Shown here: positions 20,284 to 33,700 of the stretch, piece by piece
Layout: the number at the start of each line of letters is the position of its first letter
Position numbering within the stretch: the first letter of the stretch is position 1
Source of the DNA: Ascidia mentula
Taxonomy: Eukaryota > Chordata > Ascidiacea > Phlebobranchia > Ascidiidae
Assembly: GCA_947561715.1 (NCBI GenBank)
Contig: OX387200.1
Coordinates: 2,792,501 to 2,856,500, forward strand
Direction: 5' to 3'
Length of the DNA: 64,000 nucleotides
Position numbers and translations under genes: made by a program
The notes under the pieces: generated by a model
The model's database searches: none
What the model was told of the DNA's origin: nothing
The model's input: the letters and a program-made list of their open reading frames with translations, nothing else

Positions 20284-22180
20284 ATGAAACAAGCCAAAAT
20301 CTTCCATAAGCGTACCGTTCTGCATGGGTGAGAACTACACGCCTCAGTAAACTCAACAACAAACCTGAGTGAAACTGCAGACCAAGCACTGCGCACACTT
20401 ATTTTTCAACTACGTTCGTCAGACAAAAGATGTCCTGCTGTAGGTAAGACCAAAGCACAGTTACCATCGCATTTTTGTAATGTTATAGTTAAAGTTTGGC
20501 TGTAGATTAAAGCAAAATAAATTTGTTACCTGTACACATAGGACGACCAGGAAAGGTGATGAAGCGTCGATAAAAACAACAGCCAAAAAACTACACAGGG
20601 CGAAGATACTTCTGGACTTTGAAGGCGTGGAAACAAAAAGGTGGGAATTGCGTTAAAACACCAAGTACATATATGCTGAGTTAAGGTGGCAAAATCTGAA
20701 CTGGTTGAAAAAAACAAACAGTGATACTGGCAATAGTAAGGTATGCTGCATTTATTTAGCCTCAATGCTGTATCAGGGACAATGAAAACTCGACAAGACG
20801 TTTTTGGTTTAAGGTCAGAACGTAGCCCAAACAGCAGAGCCCAATTTTTTTATCGTACTGGTGGAGTATAGCCAACGGCCAGAGATACTTGAAACGCATC
20901 AAACCGTGTCGAATCTTTAGCATAAATCTGAACACTTTGTTATAGCGGCTTGATACGTATTATGAGAAGCTGCATTGTTTTCTTGAATATCGTCACGGGA
21001 TTTAGAAACTATCACTTATTGTTGGTAAAGTAGAACCCCTTTATTTGCGCTTCATCAAAATTGTATTCATATACGCAGCACTTATTCAAATGCACTTATA
21101 ATAGACTGACTCTCATAATCTATTTGAATAGACTCTGTTTAAGGTTATGCCTATATTAGGAACACAAAATAAACTTTTAAAGCAAGAATTATTATTTAAT
21201 GTGGTTGACAATTTTGCCAAACAGGCGAGTTTTCAAAAAAAATACCAGTTAACAAAACTTTGAATGTGGATAAATTTACTGTTGGAAAAGCGCACAACTT
21301 TTTTCATAGCCAGACCTTTTTGACGTCACAGTGTATAAAAAAAAGTTTACGCAGGACTATAATTAACATGTAACTTTAAAAAATTCGTTAACTTATGTTT
21401 ACTTGAAGAAAACTGCCCAACCTATCACGTGACCAAAATGTTCAAAGCTCACATGTTATCAGCAGAGGTCAAATACTTGTTGCAAATATTTTCAGATATA
21501 GCAAAGTGAAATTTCATATCAAGCAAATTCGTGAACCGGAAAACAAGTTTGAAATTCACGTCAGGGTTTTGGACGATGCACTCGAATCTATCGACTTGTT
21601 TCATCTGGTAAAGTATATTAAGTATATTTGGGCATGTGGAGCGCTCTACAGTTCTATGGTCACAAATAAGTTTGGCTCAACTAATGTCATTTAAAACTAA
21701 TGTTAATTATATATGTAAATATCGCTTTTAGTTCTATCCGCAAGGTGTCATTGCAGAGCAACGTATGTTATTTGGCATCAGTCAAGGACAACAGACACAA
21801 AAACCAAGTGCAAAACTTGATTCTTGGCCAGGATGTCCTGGGTTCGAATCCCGGTGTGGTCAAAAAATTGCGCTGGTTTCGTCATTTTCGCATAAAAAAC
21901 ATATCTGAAAGAGTTCTACTGGCAAAATAAACGAATATAAAACCTTTACGATATTACCTGAATACCGACTACAACCTTGAATTTAAACAAATAGTTTTTG
22001 GTCAGAATCCAATTGTACAAGTGAAATATGGCCGCCAACATATCAAACAAAATTTCAGGACCTTCAACGCATGGAGAGCGAAGGATCCACAACATTCCAA
22101 GTGTTCGAAGACAGAGCAAAGTTCGACGTCGTCGCTTTCCTAAAATATCTCGACAAAAATTTCGCGTCTTAAGAGGATGA
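20284..22180 (+). CDS. Unrecognised five-exon gene of about 135 codons
   Basis: I do not recognise this protein. Five consecutive segments have good splice borders and matching phases: 20284-20327, 20542-20640, 21496-21607, 21732-21762 and 22059-22180 (stop TGA). Together they read through without a stop (408 nt). The segments contain ASIKTTAKKLHRAKILLDFE, then KFHIKQIREPENKFEIHVRV with DDALESIDLFHL, then FYPQGVIAEQ, and a very basic tail (RRQSKVRRRRFPKISRQKFR). No signal peptide or membrane segment is visible. The start is tentative: the first exon could be longer and reach back to an AG at about 20259. Pieces of this kind are easily missed because every exon is under 125 nt. What supports it is phase continuity over four introns; what is missing is any known family match. 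Confidence 0.45.
21816..21862 (+). repeat. tRNA-like relic (3' half, perfect B box)
   Basis: GATTCTTGGCCAGGATGTCC, then TGGGTTCGAATCCCGGTGTGG. It is similar to the relic at 13243-13292 and to the 3' half of tRNA-Glu. No full cloverleaf can be drawn. It falls inside an intron of the unrecognised five-exon gene. Confidence 0.45.
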
Positions 22181-24605
22181 CGTCACGAATCATACAATTT
22201 AACCCTAAAACTGATTTCTGTACAGACGCAGACATTTGACCCCACCACCATCTGTTGTTTACATAAATATCATAGCAACAGCTCTTGAGCGCCAAATGTT
22301 ATCTTTCGAAGCTGACAACACTAAGTTTAGACAGCACAAGATAAGCATTTGTCTAAATATTTTACATGGGCTGCGAAGCCTGTAAACCTTATGATTTCGA
22401 TACGATAACTGTGATCGCCAAGGACAATCCTGTCAATCGGTATGTTGCATGAAACATTACTTGGTTGTACTGCTGGCTATACTAACAACCTGCCTCCATT
22501 TACAATACATGCAGGTGATACAAGATTGTACTAAATGCTGGATAATAATGGAGACTGCATCCAGTACAGCTGAGCAGAACTTCCTAAAGTCATTTAGAGC
22601 TTAGGAAGCGATTCGGCTTCTGAAACACTTCACAACGAAACGCTTAAAAGCGATCTCGATCCACTTTTCAGCTGGCCAATGACCCGAAAGTCGGCGAAAG
22701 GTCACTGTAGGTCAAACTTCGTTTCAGTGGTTCTGGTTACCGGTCGATCAAAGGGATATCGAGCGAGCAGGGAAAAGCGGCACGCTTCCTCCGTTTACGC
22801 TAATTGATCCATTGCTTATTGACGGCGTCAAATGCATTCGGGTTAATCAACGGGGACGCAGCGTCGGCGTGGCGCCGTCTGGAACCTTTGGGCCGTCAGG
22901 ATCCAGCTGCCTATCCAGTTAGATACGTACATTTGGCGGTAATGTACATAACGTCGCAACAGGCTCTGTAGTGTGCAAAAGTCGTGTGGTTATCGATTAG
23001 TTCAACGAGTTTCGACCGTTCTTTTCTGTTGCTGGATAATTGAATGGCGAGGGAAAAGCAATACAATGCAATCTCAGTTGCGCAAAACTCGGACAGCATT
23101 CTGTTATTAAATGAAGAACAGGCACTTGTAATATTTGTGTGGGAGTTTTTGGAAATAGTGTCAGACGGAGCGTTTAGTCAAACTCAGGGAATTTTTCATG
23201 CAGAGAAGGCAAAAGAGCAGGAAGATGTAATCAAGATCGGTCAGTGTTGAGAGTAACCTGGAACCGGTGAGAATTCAACGGCAGTGTTTCCCAAATAATA
23301 TGTGAAACTTTAAATAAGTCTTTTAATTATTCAAGAAACCTTATCTGGTATACGAAAACACAATTGTCTAGTTTTTTCCTGTAAATTTAAACTTCAAGTA
23401 AGAATTTTTTTACTTACGTTCAGAATATATGTGTAAATATTGAGAAATTATTGTCATAAAACTAATCAGTGTTAGTGATTCAAAAAAAATCAGTACAATG
23501 GCGTTTGTTTTGCAACAACAACTGACAACAATACAAGAACAGTTGCGGAATCAGGAAGTCATTAAGTTTGCCGATTTTCTGCACCTTCGCAAGAACAAAA
23601 CGCCACTCATGGGCCTTTATGACTTGTCAAAAAACTCATCAAGCCACGATGGCAGAACGGTTTTTTGTCTGCGCTGCCAGTCGCACTGTTTGCTTTCCTG
23701 CATAATTTATTTACGTCACTCGGTGCAACTTCTCGCTGTCAGTCTCAGGTGAAGGATGTAAGTGGCCATTTTATAGAAAAATGGTGTCCGGTAAATGAGA
23801 GTTGGTCAAGGGTCAACTTTGGGTTGTGTGATGTATGTTTTAGTGAAAGTGGAGTCTAGGTTTTCTGTTGTTTGTTGTTTGTAAGTTGTTGGCGTAACCG
23901 CGTCGGTAATAAACCTGTGACGGGTTGGATTTAGAACAATTTAACAACTAAATTTGATCCCTGGCCTTTTGTGTTTGTTGCTTTCTGCTTTTTGTTAACC
24001 CGCATAATCACAAACGACATTTTGCAAACATCAGTATATCTCGTGATATTAACGCATCTAAAGTCTATTGTTTGATGAAATATATTCTTTACAACACAAT
24101 GAAAACCGCACTGAAATCTGTAAATATCCACAATACCCTGAAAGCTGTAGTTTATTGACCACTGGTAGTCGGATGTAATCACTGTGGTGACAATATTCGC
24201 CCGATGATGCGTTAATCCTATTGGATATCATTAACCTAATCCTTTGCATGGCAGGAAAGGATCGAGATAAAGAAGTGTTAAATTGTTATCACTGATAACG
24301 GCTGTTCGAGTAGCGACATTTTGTCGAAATTGAACCTGCAGTGCGCATTCCTCTCCGAGGTTTGAATAGACAGGTTTACATAGCAATAGTGCATGGGGTT
24401 TAATTTTCGTTGCGCATTTGAGGGCCCAGACGGTTTTCCATACAAAGTTTAATTTAAATCTACAGAATTGTTTCTTTATTGTTCTTTTTGTGGTACGTTT
24501 TTAGAAGTTCGGGAAAGATAAATTCGACAATTTCAGAAAAACCTGTGCCCAGGCCCTTTTACAGATCAGCGCGTTTCCAATGCAGAAGACAAGCGGGTCT
24601 TTTAG
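22181..24605. other. Interval before TMEM178-like gene
   Basis: No recognised gene. A composite-repeat fragment lies at 22368-22441. A short open frame at 23498-23752 with a plausible N-terminus (MAFVLQQQLTTIQEQLRNQE) has no clear continuation: the frame best continued downstream (23665-23859) is offset by two bases. I treat it as unproven. Confidence 0.35.
22368..22441 (+). repeat. Fragment of composite repeat body, opposite orientation
   Basis: GCTGCGAAGCCTGTAAACCT followed by TACGATAACTGTGATCGCCA and ATCCTGTCAAT is the reverse complement of the terminal part of the copies at 6850 and 7203. Confidence 0.6.
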
Positions 24606-27600
24606 ATGGCAGCATGGAAACTGTTGGCTCCCGGCGTCGCACTGGGCGTAATTTCGGCCGTCCTGCTGTCGGTCGCCATGGCAACGGACTACTGGTACGT
24701 CGTGGACGCCTCGCTCCACTCCCAGTTCTGCCCGGAGCGTGGGGTCTTCGAAGAGGCCATTCCGTGGCCCTATTACGCTTTTGGTAGCTTTTACACACCG
24801 GGGAATTCCCCGATACGCGACGTGGGGGTCGAGGAGAAGGGGGGATTCCCCCCGGCACCGTTGCATAGTTCGGGTGTGGTCGACGGGAGGGGTTCAAGGC
24901 CAACAAGGACCCTCAGTGACGTCTTGGGCCCCTATTCGAGGGATTTGCGCAAGTTGAGGGAGTGGAGAAAGCTCATGGAACAGCTGCATGGCAACCTGAG
25001 GTCGTTCGGAGGACGCGACATCACGGCGCGACCCGAAAAACGTCGAACTGGTCATATTACCGTGAGTTGTTTCTACGTAGAGTTTAAAGCTGTCTTTTAC
25101 AATTTACATTGAAATAAGTTTTTACTTTCCTTTCCGGGAAAACACAGCTTTGGTGGATCTCATATGCGGTGTCGAATACACGGTTGAAAATAATTTTCAT
25201 TTTCTGTGAATCACAGTTTGATCAAACTCATATATGTGTGACGTAAAACTCATAAGAATTTTTGTCTTTGGCAGGGAGCGAATAACACAACAGGGGAAGT
25301 CCCGCTCGCCTCGTGTCGGTTACGTCAATTTAGCACGGCCAGTGGACTATGGAGGACTTGTTTCATCTCCCAGGCCGGTTCCCTACTGGAAAAACTTATC
25401 GACTGCGGTAGGTCGGGTGTAACGCAAAAACGCATTTAAACAAATGTGAAGGGAGAGTGGAAGGTCTATGTTGTAATTAATTGTTACTTTTCCATTTTGC
25501 ATTAGTTTGCGTATATTAGTCCACTAAACAAGATAGTTGTTATCTTGTAAATAAAACATCCAACCACCCCACATTGATAAATACTTGTTCAGTAGTTAAA
25601 AATTTAAATTAAACCAAACACTTTCATTGAAACGTTTCGTTGAGGCCAGATGCGGGTTTGCGTTTTATATTCAGGCGTTCATTACAAACGCAAATTTTCA
25701 AAAACGTTTGACCATCACAATTACTCCGACTATACAGCGGACTTCTGTAGTTTATTCGTTGTGAGCTGCGTACTGTAGGCCTCTGTTTCTATGTGTAAGA
25801 TCACATCAGTGCAGCTAGGTGTGACTATTGTAGACGATCTTGCCGACCATTCATATTATTGGCTCCACTTTGCTTATGTTTGTGATTTGAAGTTCAATTT
25901 TTCTACCCTAGTGAAAATTACCGAAAAAGAGTTGAAATAAGACACAATCCGTGTAGTTGGGCAAGATCAAAATTTCGTTGGTGTTTCGTTGCCCTCACTC
26001 TGACCCAAATCTCGCGTTCATAAATGGAATTAACGCTTGGAACGCAACTGCACCCTTCGCCGGTATGACGTAGCAGCTCGGATTAGTCGGAAGATGACAA
26101 ATGACATCGTGGTTATGAGTCCCTATATTTATTTATCTTGGACCGGAGAATGGGGATAAATTGCTCGCTGGAGCAGCACGACACGCCGGTGTGAGCTTGG
26201 TTATCAATATTTCATAGAACACCTCGTGCTTCCTCTAATGACTTGGCAAGCGGACAGGAAAACGGCCGGTTGTCGGTTGGCAATGGCCTTCCATGGTAAT
26301 GATAATCACATAATTATGCGGATTTTCCTTTATTCATGAATAATTGCCGGCGCTTTAACTGTTGGCAAAATAGTATCAAAGATATTGATGTATTGTGTCT
26401 TTACATTTGTCAGATACCTAGGTGTGTTTCAAAGTGTAAAGGAAATCCATAAACGGATGGATGCGGTCAAACCTAAACAAACCTAAGCATCGTCAGAGAA
26501 CGCACGATTTGTCACAAAACACATCACCGAAATGTTAAAATAGACTTTAAAATGCACTTGGACGTGGTCCAACCGTGTAGGAGTTACTCTGAAGGTCACG
26601 TTCTCTTACAAAATCAATTTCCTAATATCACACCCGACGGGGTATCTCGCCAAAAAAGGGACGACAGAAAACCCAGCGGCGGTATTTTAGCAGCAAACAT
26701 CCGTTCGAACTCGAACCTCACACCTGAGAAGGCCACGACTGACGGATGGAAAGCCGTTTGACGCCAGAACTCCCGTCATTAGCGCCACTTCGTTTGATTT
26801 CAATGAATAATTGAAGAAATTCGGACCCCCCAGAAACACATCAGAGACGTGCCGATAATTCGATACGGTGGCATGGTTGGTGTCACTCTGGCGCCTGTAC
26901 GAGATTTGTAAAGAGATAACGTTTTCTTGTGCTTGTGAAAGGTGCTGATGATTAATGCTGATGTCCGTGCGGTTATTCGCCGGGCAAACAATAACCCGCT
27001 GTTTACAAACACGCCTTTCAACTCGTAAACAGTGTTTTGTGAACAAAACCCCAGTTTATAAACAGATCCACTGGCTATTTAACAATACAAACCCGATTAA
27101 CTTATCCAATAAGCACAAGAAAAGACCTTCGCAGTAACACGAGTTTGACTTGACGTATAAATATGTATGCAAAAAGCTGCAGTGTTTAAGGGCAATTTTG
27201 GCACAAGACTTATTGGTTGAAAACACATCCAAGGAAGAAAGTCACTAAAATAGTTAAAAGCAGTTGTCCCTGTGGAAATGATGGTTTATTTATTCTCAAG
27301 CATGAAATTTGGGGTTCTGTCCGACCCATGCATATATATTGTCATCACTTCACGTCAGATTTAACGCCTAACGAGACGTTTTGTCACGGTTGGCGCAAAT
27401 CAACATGTACAGATGTTGCAATTTTGACAAAACCCAGAATACAATTCCCCAAGTAATGAAAAATCGACAAAGCAACTGTTGTTTGCATTAGGGACGCATT
27501 TACTCTTACGGCAATGCGACGTATTTGCTGCCAAATTGATTTTGTGGTCCTGTATAACACCAAGTGCCAGATTAACTATGAACAAACAAGATACATGTCT

Positions 27601-29796
27601 CAGGGCTGGCGAAACATCCAGACCACTTAAATAACTTTGTGACGTAATTTCAAGATTAAAGGATTACAGAGGTCAAAAGGTCAACAACGTCTTCTTCGAG
27701 TCAAAAGTTAATTCATTCACAAACTTGACTTTGAAATATTGATCAATGGATCAGTCTCTGTGTTCTTTAGTGTTTCCACCTATAATCTTGGTGATGTTTG
27801 ATTTCAGGCAACTTGACACAATTTACCTCAGGCCAACTGAACCTTAATCCAACCCTGCAGATGTCAGGCCAATTGTTTTTAGTAGCAATTAATTGTTGCT
27901 CTTCTATCTTACCACAGGCAACCTGACCAGATGCGCCGCAGTCACGTACGCGAATGTTGACTTCCGTTCGATGCCGGTCTCAATCCGTATCAACGAGACT
28001 GCCAAGTTTTACGAGGACGAGTTGATCTTACTCAGTAAGACACCGTGAGAACTAGCGCTCGTGCATCACTTAACGGTTTCTGTTCTCGCAGATGTACGAC
28101 GCACGGTGGCGTCGTTTTTCTTTCTCTCGCTGGTTGCCCAGCTGGTCGGTCTCCTGGTGATTGTGTACGGCTGGATTAGAGATGAGTGCTTTGAGCAATA
28201 CGCAGGAGGTCTTGTGTTATTGATGTCAGGTGATTTGCATTGCACTAACTTTACATATCTTCCGTGTGTTAAATACTGTATGTGTATTTGCCAATGCTGT
28301 ATGCATGTTTGGCCAATGTTGTTGTTTGGTGTTCAAGAGCATCATTCTACAAAAAGGCGATCTACGTCAGTATTGCATCGGACAAAGCTGTGTCAAATTT
28401 CAGCAATCGTGATGCGTTTTTATTTCAATAATATTTGCCAATTTTTGCAGTAAACCGGTTTTAGACTTACAGGAGGTAAAGTTAAAATGTGTTTTGGGCA
28501 TTTTTGACCGACGTTGATGTTGCAGGAATATTCCTACTGGCCGGTCTGTGTACTCACATTATCCAGTGTCGGATAGAGTTAGATCGCTCGCCCCGTAGAG
28601 TTTACACCCTTCCTTCCCTCGTACTCCATCGTTACGGTTCGTCCGCCTATGCCGGTTGGTCGTCGTTCGGTTCCGTTCTTCTCTCCAGCTTCCTATGTAT
28701 CATGGCCCCACTTCACCCGCAAAGACAACCAACCCCGAAATCCAATGGGGTCGGCGAACAATGGTATAGATTAGTTAACGCTTGGATTTACATTTGTTCA
28801 CAAAACATTTCACATCATAAAAACCGTATTATAAAAATCATTTACGCGGACTTGGTTGATTTCTGAATGTAGCTGTCGACGCAATACCAAGCCCACAACC
28901 TTTTTTTAACAATCATAAACGCTTGTTTCTTTCTTGCTCTTTCTAATGTAACTGCCAAGATTTTCTCTTATCTAATTTTAACGCGACACTAGAAGTCATA
29001 TTTTATTTCCAGCTCAAAGTATACCAACCGCTCATCCACAATCCCCACCTCATCCACCCAACCGACTCCAACACCAAGACCCAAACAAACTCCAGCAGTG
29101 ACCGGTTTCCATAGAAACGGCGGAGGTTCAGTGAAAGTGACGCCCATTGTCAGACCAGTTGCCAAGCAACGGAGCATGCGAGGGGAGGTCGTGAGCCCCA
29201 AGCGACGCCGGGACCCAATCGAACCGTGGGATTCTCCATCTCATTTTAACATTTACGGAGCCGACAGGATGCTGTGCGAGGTCACAAGGGGTGAAAGTCT
29301 GCAAACAGAGGCAACCACGCTCCCTCATTTGAAACACCAGAGGGCGATAAGGCGTCAAATGTCCGACTTGGCGAAGGTGAGCGTGGGCGAAAACAAAGAA
29401 AGTCTGCAGGGATTTTACAGACGGACAAGGTCGCTACCTCGCGATGCTTCCAGCTCCAATTTCCCTTGCTCTATACGAAGTGGATCTTCCACTATCGCGC
29501 GGTGCGTTCGCACGAACTACCACGACCGCACGATGGCGTCAAACAGCCGCGACGAATCGGGTCTGGATTCTCGTTTGGCCCGAGCTGCTTGCGAGTCGGG
29601 CGAGAGCGACATGCGCAAAGTGGCCGAGATATTTCGATCTGCAAACCGACTTGCGCGAAGTTCGGAAGATGCGGACGCGGAGGAAATGACGGAAACAGCG
29701 GCAAACAGGGAAAAATGGGATTCGATGAAGAGGAGTTACCTGGTAACCTCGTTTGAAGAAGGGAAACGAAGATTATCTTCCACTGGCGTGTCGTAA
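24606..29796 (+). CDS. TMEM178: TMEM178-like four-TM protein with long cytoplasmic tail
   Basis: Six exons with continuous phases: 24606-25061, 25275-25407, 27918-28034, 28092-28229, 28526-28763 and 29013-29796; predicted 621 residues. The core follows TMEM178 closely: TM1 then 'ATDYWYVVD', an extracellular loop ending in the claudin-superfamily signature SGLWRTC (about 175-181), 'NLTRCAAVTY', 'ETAKFYEDELILLNVRRT', TM2, 'FEQYAGGLVLLMSGIFLLAG' (TM3), 'RIELDRSPRRVYTLPS' and TM4 at about 326-348. In mammals TMEM178A is an ER protein that restrains store-operated calcium entry in osteoclast precursors. Vertebrate TMEM178 is about 297 residues, so two parts are unusual here: a longer first loop and a C-terminal tail of about 270 residues rich in Arg and Ser with no domain I recognise. 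Intron 2 is large (about 2.5 kb) for this window and could hold regulatory DNA. Confidence 0.88.
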
Positions 29797-30757
29797 TTCT
29801 TTAAGTGCATTTTTTAGGCATAAAATGCTATTTATTGATATTGGCGCGCAAATCGCGTATCGCGAGTCGGAATTCACACGTTTGCCCAGCCAGTGGTAAG
29901 GTGTATTTTTGAACTGTACGACGGGAGTTACAAATAATAAACGACAACTATTGGAAGGTGCGGGTTTGAAACCAGCTCAATTTTGTGAAAATAATTAATC
30001 TTTTGCTGTATCAGAAGCAAGCAGACGTGCAGGTTGTTACTTACAACTACCGATGACAGGGAATGAATGCATTTCTGTAGTGCTCAATTACAAAGGTTTT
30101 CTGATTTCTATCCCAAAGATTTTTGTTATTTTAACCAAATTACGCATATTTATGGATTGCTAAATCGTCACTAATTTCAACTTTTCAACGCCACAATGAA
30201 CAGAATCAAATACATTTTAGAATTTACTCTTGGAAAAACAAGCAAGCCAAGAAACACGAATACGTATTTTTCGCCACAGAAAGCAAATTCAGAACAGACT
30301 CAAGTACCAGGATTATCTGCTTTCGTTTATAAGCGTTAGGAATGTAAATAATACGGAACACACGGAAAATCCCCCGCAACAAGAAGGCAGCAAAAGATGT
30401 TGTAATTGCAAACAACTGGCAATGACCAAACTTTGTGTATATTATTCGAGTTAAAATACAAAACCCATTTTCTGAGACTCACCAGCAAGTGTTCGTCCGA
30501 AACCACATTTGGAAACACAGCACAAACACATAACATAACCTAACCTTTCTTTCTTATGCCATATATAGCCACTGTAAATGCATCCACGGTGTTCTGTAAC
30601 ACCCGGTCATGCTCAAATAGACTTGTTGAAAATTTTCTTTGCGTTTTCCTAACAAAACATTTTGATACCGAAATCCCGCAATCACCAAAAATCCGGTCAT
30701 CTCAAACTTCCACCCACCAAGATATCTCTATCGCACTTTAATCTCATGGAATGGGGA
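29797..30757. other. Convergent intergenic region between TMEM178-like and EFL1
   Basis: The two genes converge here, so 3' untranslated regions of both are expected. No coding signal or repeat was recognised. Confidence 0.45.
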
Positions 30758-33700
30758 TCACTTGTTTCTCCCCAGAGTCCTCTGTTTCTCCGCGTGCTCC
30801 ACGGTCTTCTCCTCCACGAAAAGTCCCTTCCTCCTTCTGACAGAGTTCATGTATTTTGTGGCTTGATTTTCGAAGTCGGCTTTCTCCCCGAAATGTTGAA
30901 TTTCTTCCTCGGTCGTTGGAACCCAGAAAGGGTCACTCGTCACAACCTGCCGAAAATATTTGTTGTGTAATAGATCGTCGACCTGGATGGCTCAATTAGG
31001 AAAAAGGTTTCAGAATATTGGGGCGTTCAGCGCATGCTGTTACAGTATCATATTTAAGTGATCATGACAACCAAAACAACTAAGTAAGGTTGTTTTGTTA
31101 TGTGGGTGCAAAATATTTGGAGTTGATAACTTTGAAAATGAAAGCCAAAGCTAAAATGCTGTTAATCATATTCTTAGTAGACGTTTCGAACACTAACTGG
31201 GAACAGTTAGTGTTCGAAACGTTTACTAATGATTAACAGCATTTTAGATTTGTTTTGTTATATTTTACAAAACGAAGTTTTAAACAGTTTTTCACAATAT
31301 GGCGACTTGTGTTGTTTGAAGTCAAGCAAATGCAGGGTTTTGTGACGATCCGCTAACTCAGAAACTTACAGCTTGCCCAACCCAAGTATTTTAGATCCAA
31401 TAATCAAAATGTTTTTATTTTTGTGGTAAGAAGTCAAATATATTGTTACAAATACGAATTTAAAATTAAAACAAAAACCCACCTCCCAATGACTGAAAAC
31501 AAGTTGCGGGGAGGCGAGACCGCTCGTACGTTTTCGGATTTCTTCGGCAAATCCGAAACTTTCGGCGACAGGGAGTGTAGCGACGATGTTGAAAGAGCTT
31601 GAACCCTCACGCAAATCTTCCCTCAGAACTCTTCCCTCCCTACGCCCAAGCACCGCATACACTTTCCCTGTAGGAAAGAAACGCATTGCTAACTTGTTAC
31701 AAATGCAATCTTTGACTTTTGAAGCCCAGTAAGCCAAGTAGACCTAGTAAGTGCACGGGCAAAAACTAATCAAATCCAACTGTTAACTACACAGAGCCCA
31801 TTCATACCTAACACCTCTGCAGTAGCTTGTACGTCGCATGTGTACATTGCAGCCATTAAACGCTGGGGTTGAGTCTGGAAAGCTCGGCGGCAACATTCCT
31901 TAGTTGTTGAGATAAGTTGACCGGACATGGGGCCGTAGAAATGTCGGTCAGGCCTAAAAAAGATACGGAATTGTCAGAAAATGTAGCGTATGACACAAAT
32001 AAACAAAAAAAAATCGTATGAAAACATTTTTCCACTCCTGGAATCATTTTCCATTTTGTTGCAATTGCCCTGACTATTAACGCCATTTGCTTGATATAAG
32101 AATGCAAACGTTTGTTTCCAGGGTATAATCTGTATGCTTTTTTACTTACTGACAAATACATTTCGCTTTAAAAAGTATCGCCAGTGTCTTGATATGAAAA
32201 GAAACCAACGTTAAAGAAGTGATGGTTGTTTGGTAAAGAAATTACCTTCACAATATTAACCTCTGGATAATTTACATTCGAACCTCGTATTTGCCGTTTC
32301 TTTCGTTTCTCTCTCTTCGGCAAACGTAACACTTCGTTCAGTCGGCTCAACATCGCCGTCGTGCGGTTTCTCCGTCAACTCTAGCTCGCCGCTGGGTGTC
32401 AGTGACGGCGTGTTTCGCGCAGGAACCCGAGTTGTCCAACCTTCCACGATGAAACAAACACCGTGGAGCGGCTCCTCGCACAGTGGCCCAGACAATGTGG
32501 CCAATTGGAACCCACTGGCCACACTGTGGTCGCATTCACGGTAAGCACCGGTGACGTCATGAGCGTCGGCGTCCACGCACGTCCATATCGAGGGCCTCAT
32601 GTATTCCGGTATTAGATTGACGAGCAAGTTGGGCCCATTGCCTCGGGGCCCGAAGGACCAAATGCGTTCCACCACGCCCGACCACTTGCGGCGCCCCGCG
32701 GTCGTAAAGGACGTATCAAGGTCAAGTTTAAGCTTACGGAGAGCTGCCAAGGTCGCCGGTTTCACCTTCAGCTCGGCGTGTATTTTGGAGATGACGTCAT
32801 CGTCGTCGTTGTTTTCGTTGTTTTCGTCATCGCAGAACGAATGTCGTTCGGTCGGTTGCGATTCCTGAAACACACTCGAAAGTTAATAAACATGGTACTG
32901 GTCGTTACACTGTCTGAATGAAAATTCTTAAACATTTTGAAATGTAAACAGCTGAAGCAAGGTAACCGTCCGAGTCTTCCTTTGCGCCTTCTCTTAAAGT
33001 CATGTTTTAAATGAAAACCGACCTCCTCGTCCGTATGTGCGCTATCAAATGATTTACAAGTTCCAGTATGCCTTCTAGGCTGATTACAAAAATCATATCA
33101 TAAAAAACACGTTAGTAGCCCTTCTGGATAAAACATGTAAATGTATACAGCAGAGCTGAAGCTTAAAACAGTTCATTTAAAACAGCGCTGCAAACAGTAT
33201 AATAATTAATTTGAAAATAATTGTTTAAAGCTTGTTGGTTGTTGTACCTCAGTAGCACTTTCCTCTCCTCCAGTACTGCTCCCTGTACTCTCCAGTCTTC
33301 TTCTCCTCTGCAGGAAAATCTCCTTAACCTCCGTTTCCATCTGCTGGAGGACCCGGATCACCTCCGCGTTACGCTCCAACAGTTTTGTGACGTCAGGTGG
33401 GAGCGCGATCGCTCTAGCGAATTCGCATTCAATGTTATAAATTTTTCCAATAAATTCCTGGTTTGTGTACGTGGCTTGATGGCATTGGCTGTTAGATCTA
33501 AAGTTGGAATATATAGAGTAGCAAACATACCTCACGGAGAGTGTTGCTTGTTTATCAGGGGTCTGCATAACAACCGTGCTTTCCTTAGCAACGTTCGATT
33601 TTTTCGGGTGTTGTTGTCCGGTGTCGGTCAAGTTTGCGTCTCCACTTTCTTAAAACAAATCGTAAAATAAAGTTCGGCGTTGCCAAGGAAACTAACGAGG

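Noticed and set aside
23498-23859. Possible small gene starting MAFVLQQQLTTIQEQLRNQE
   Set aside because: The N-terminus looks protein-like, but the downstream frame that looks best is shifted by two bases and no intron border joins them. Left as unproven.
26687-27046. 119-codon minus-strand open frame in TMEM178-like intron 2
   Set aside because: Composition looks random, no motif, no flanking splice signals; intronic.
32599-32868. Plus-strand open frame across EFL1 exon 20
   Set aside because: Antisense shadow of a strongly conserved coding exon.
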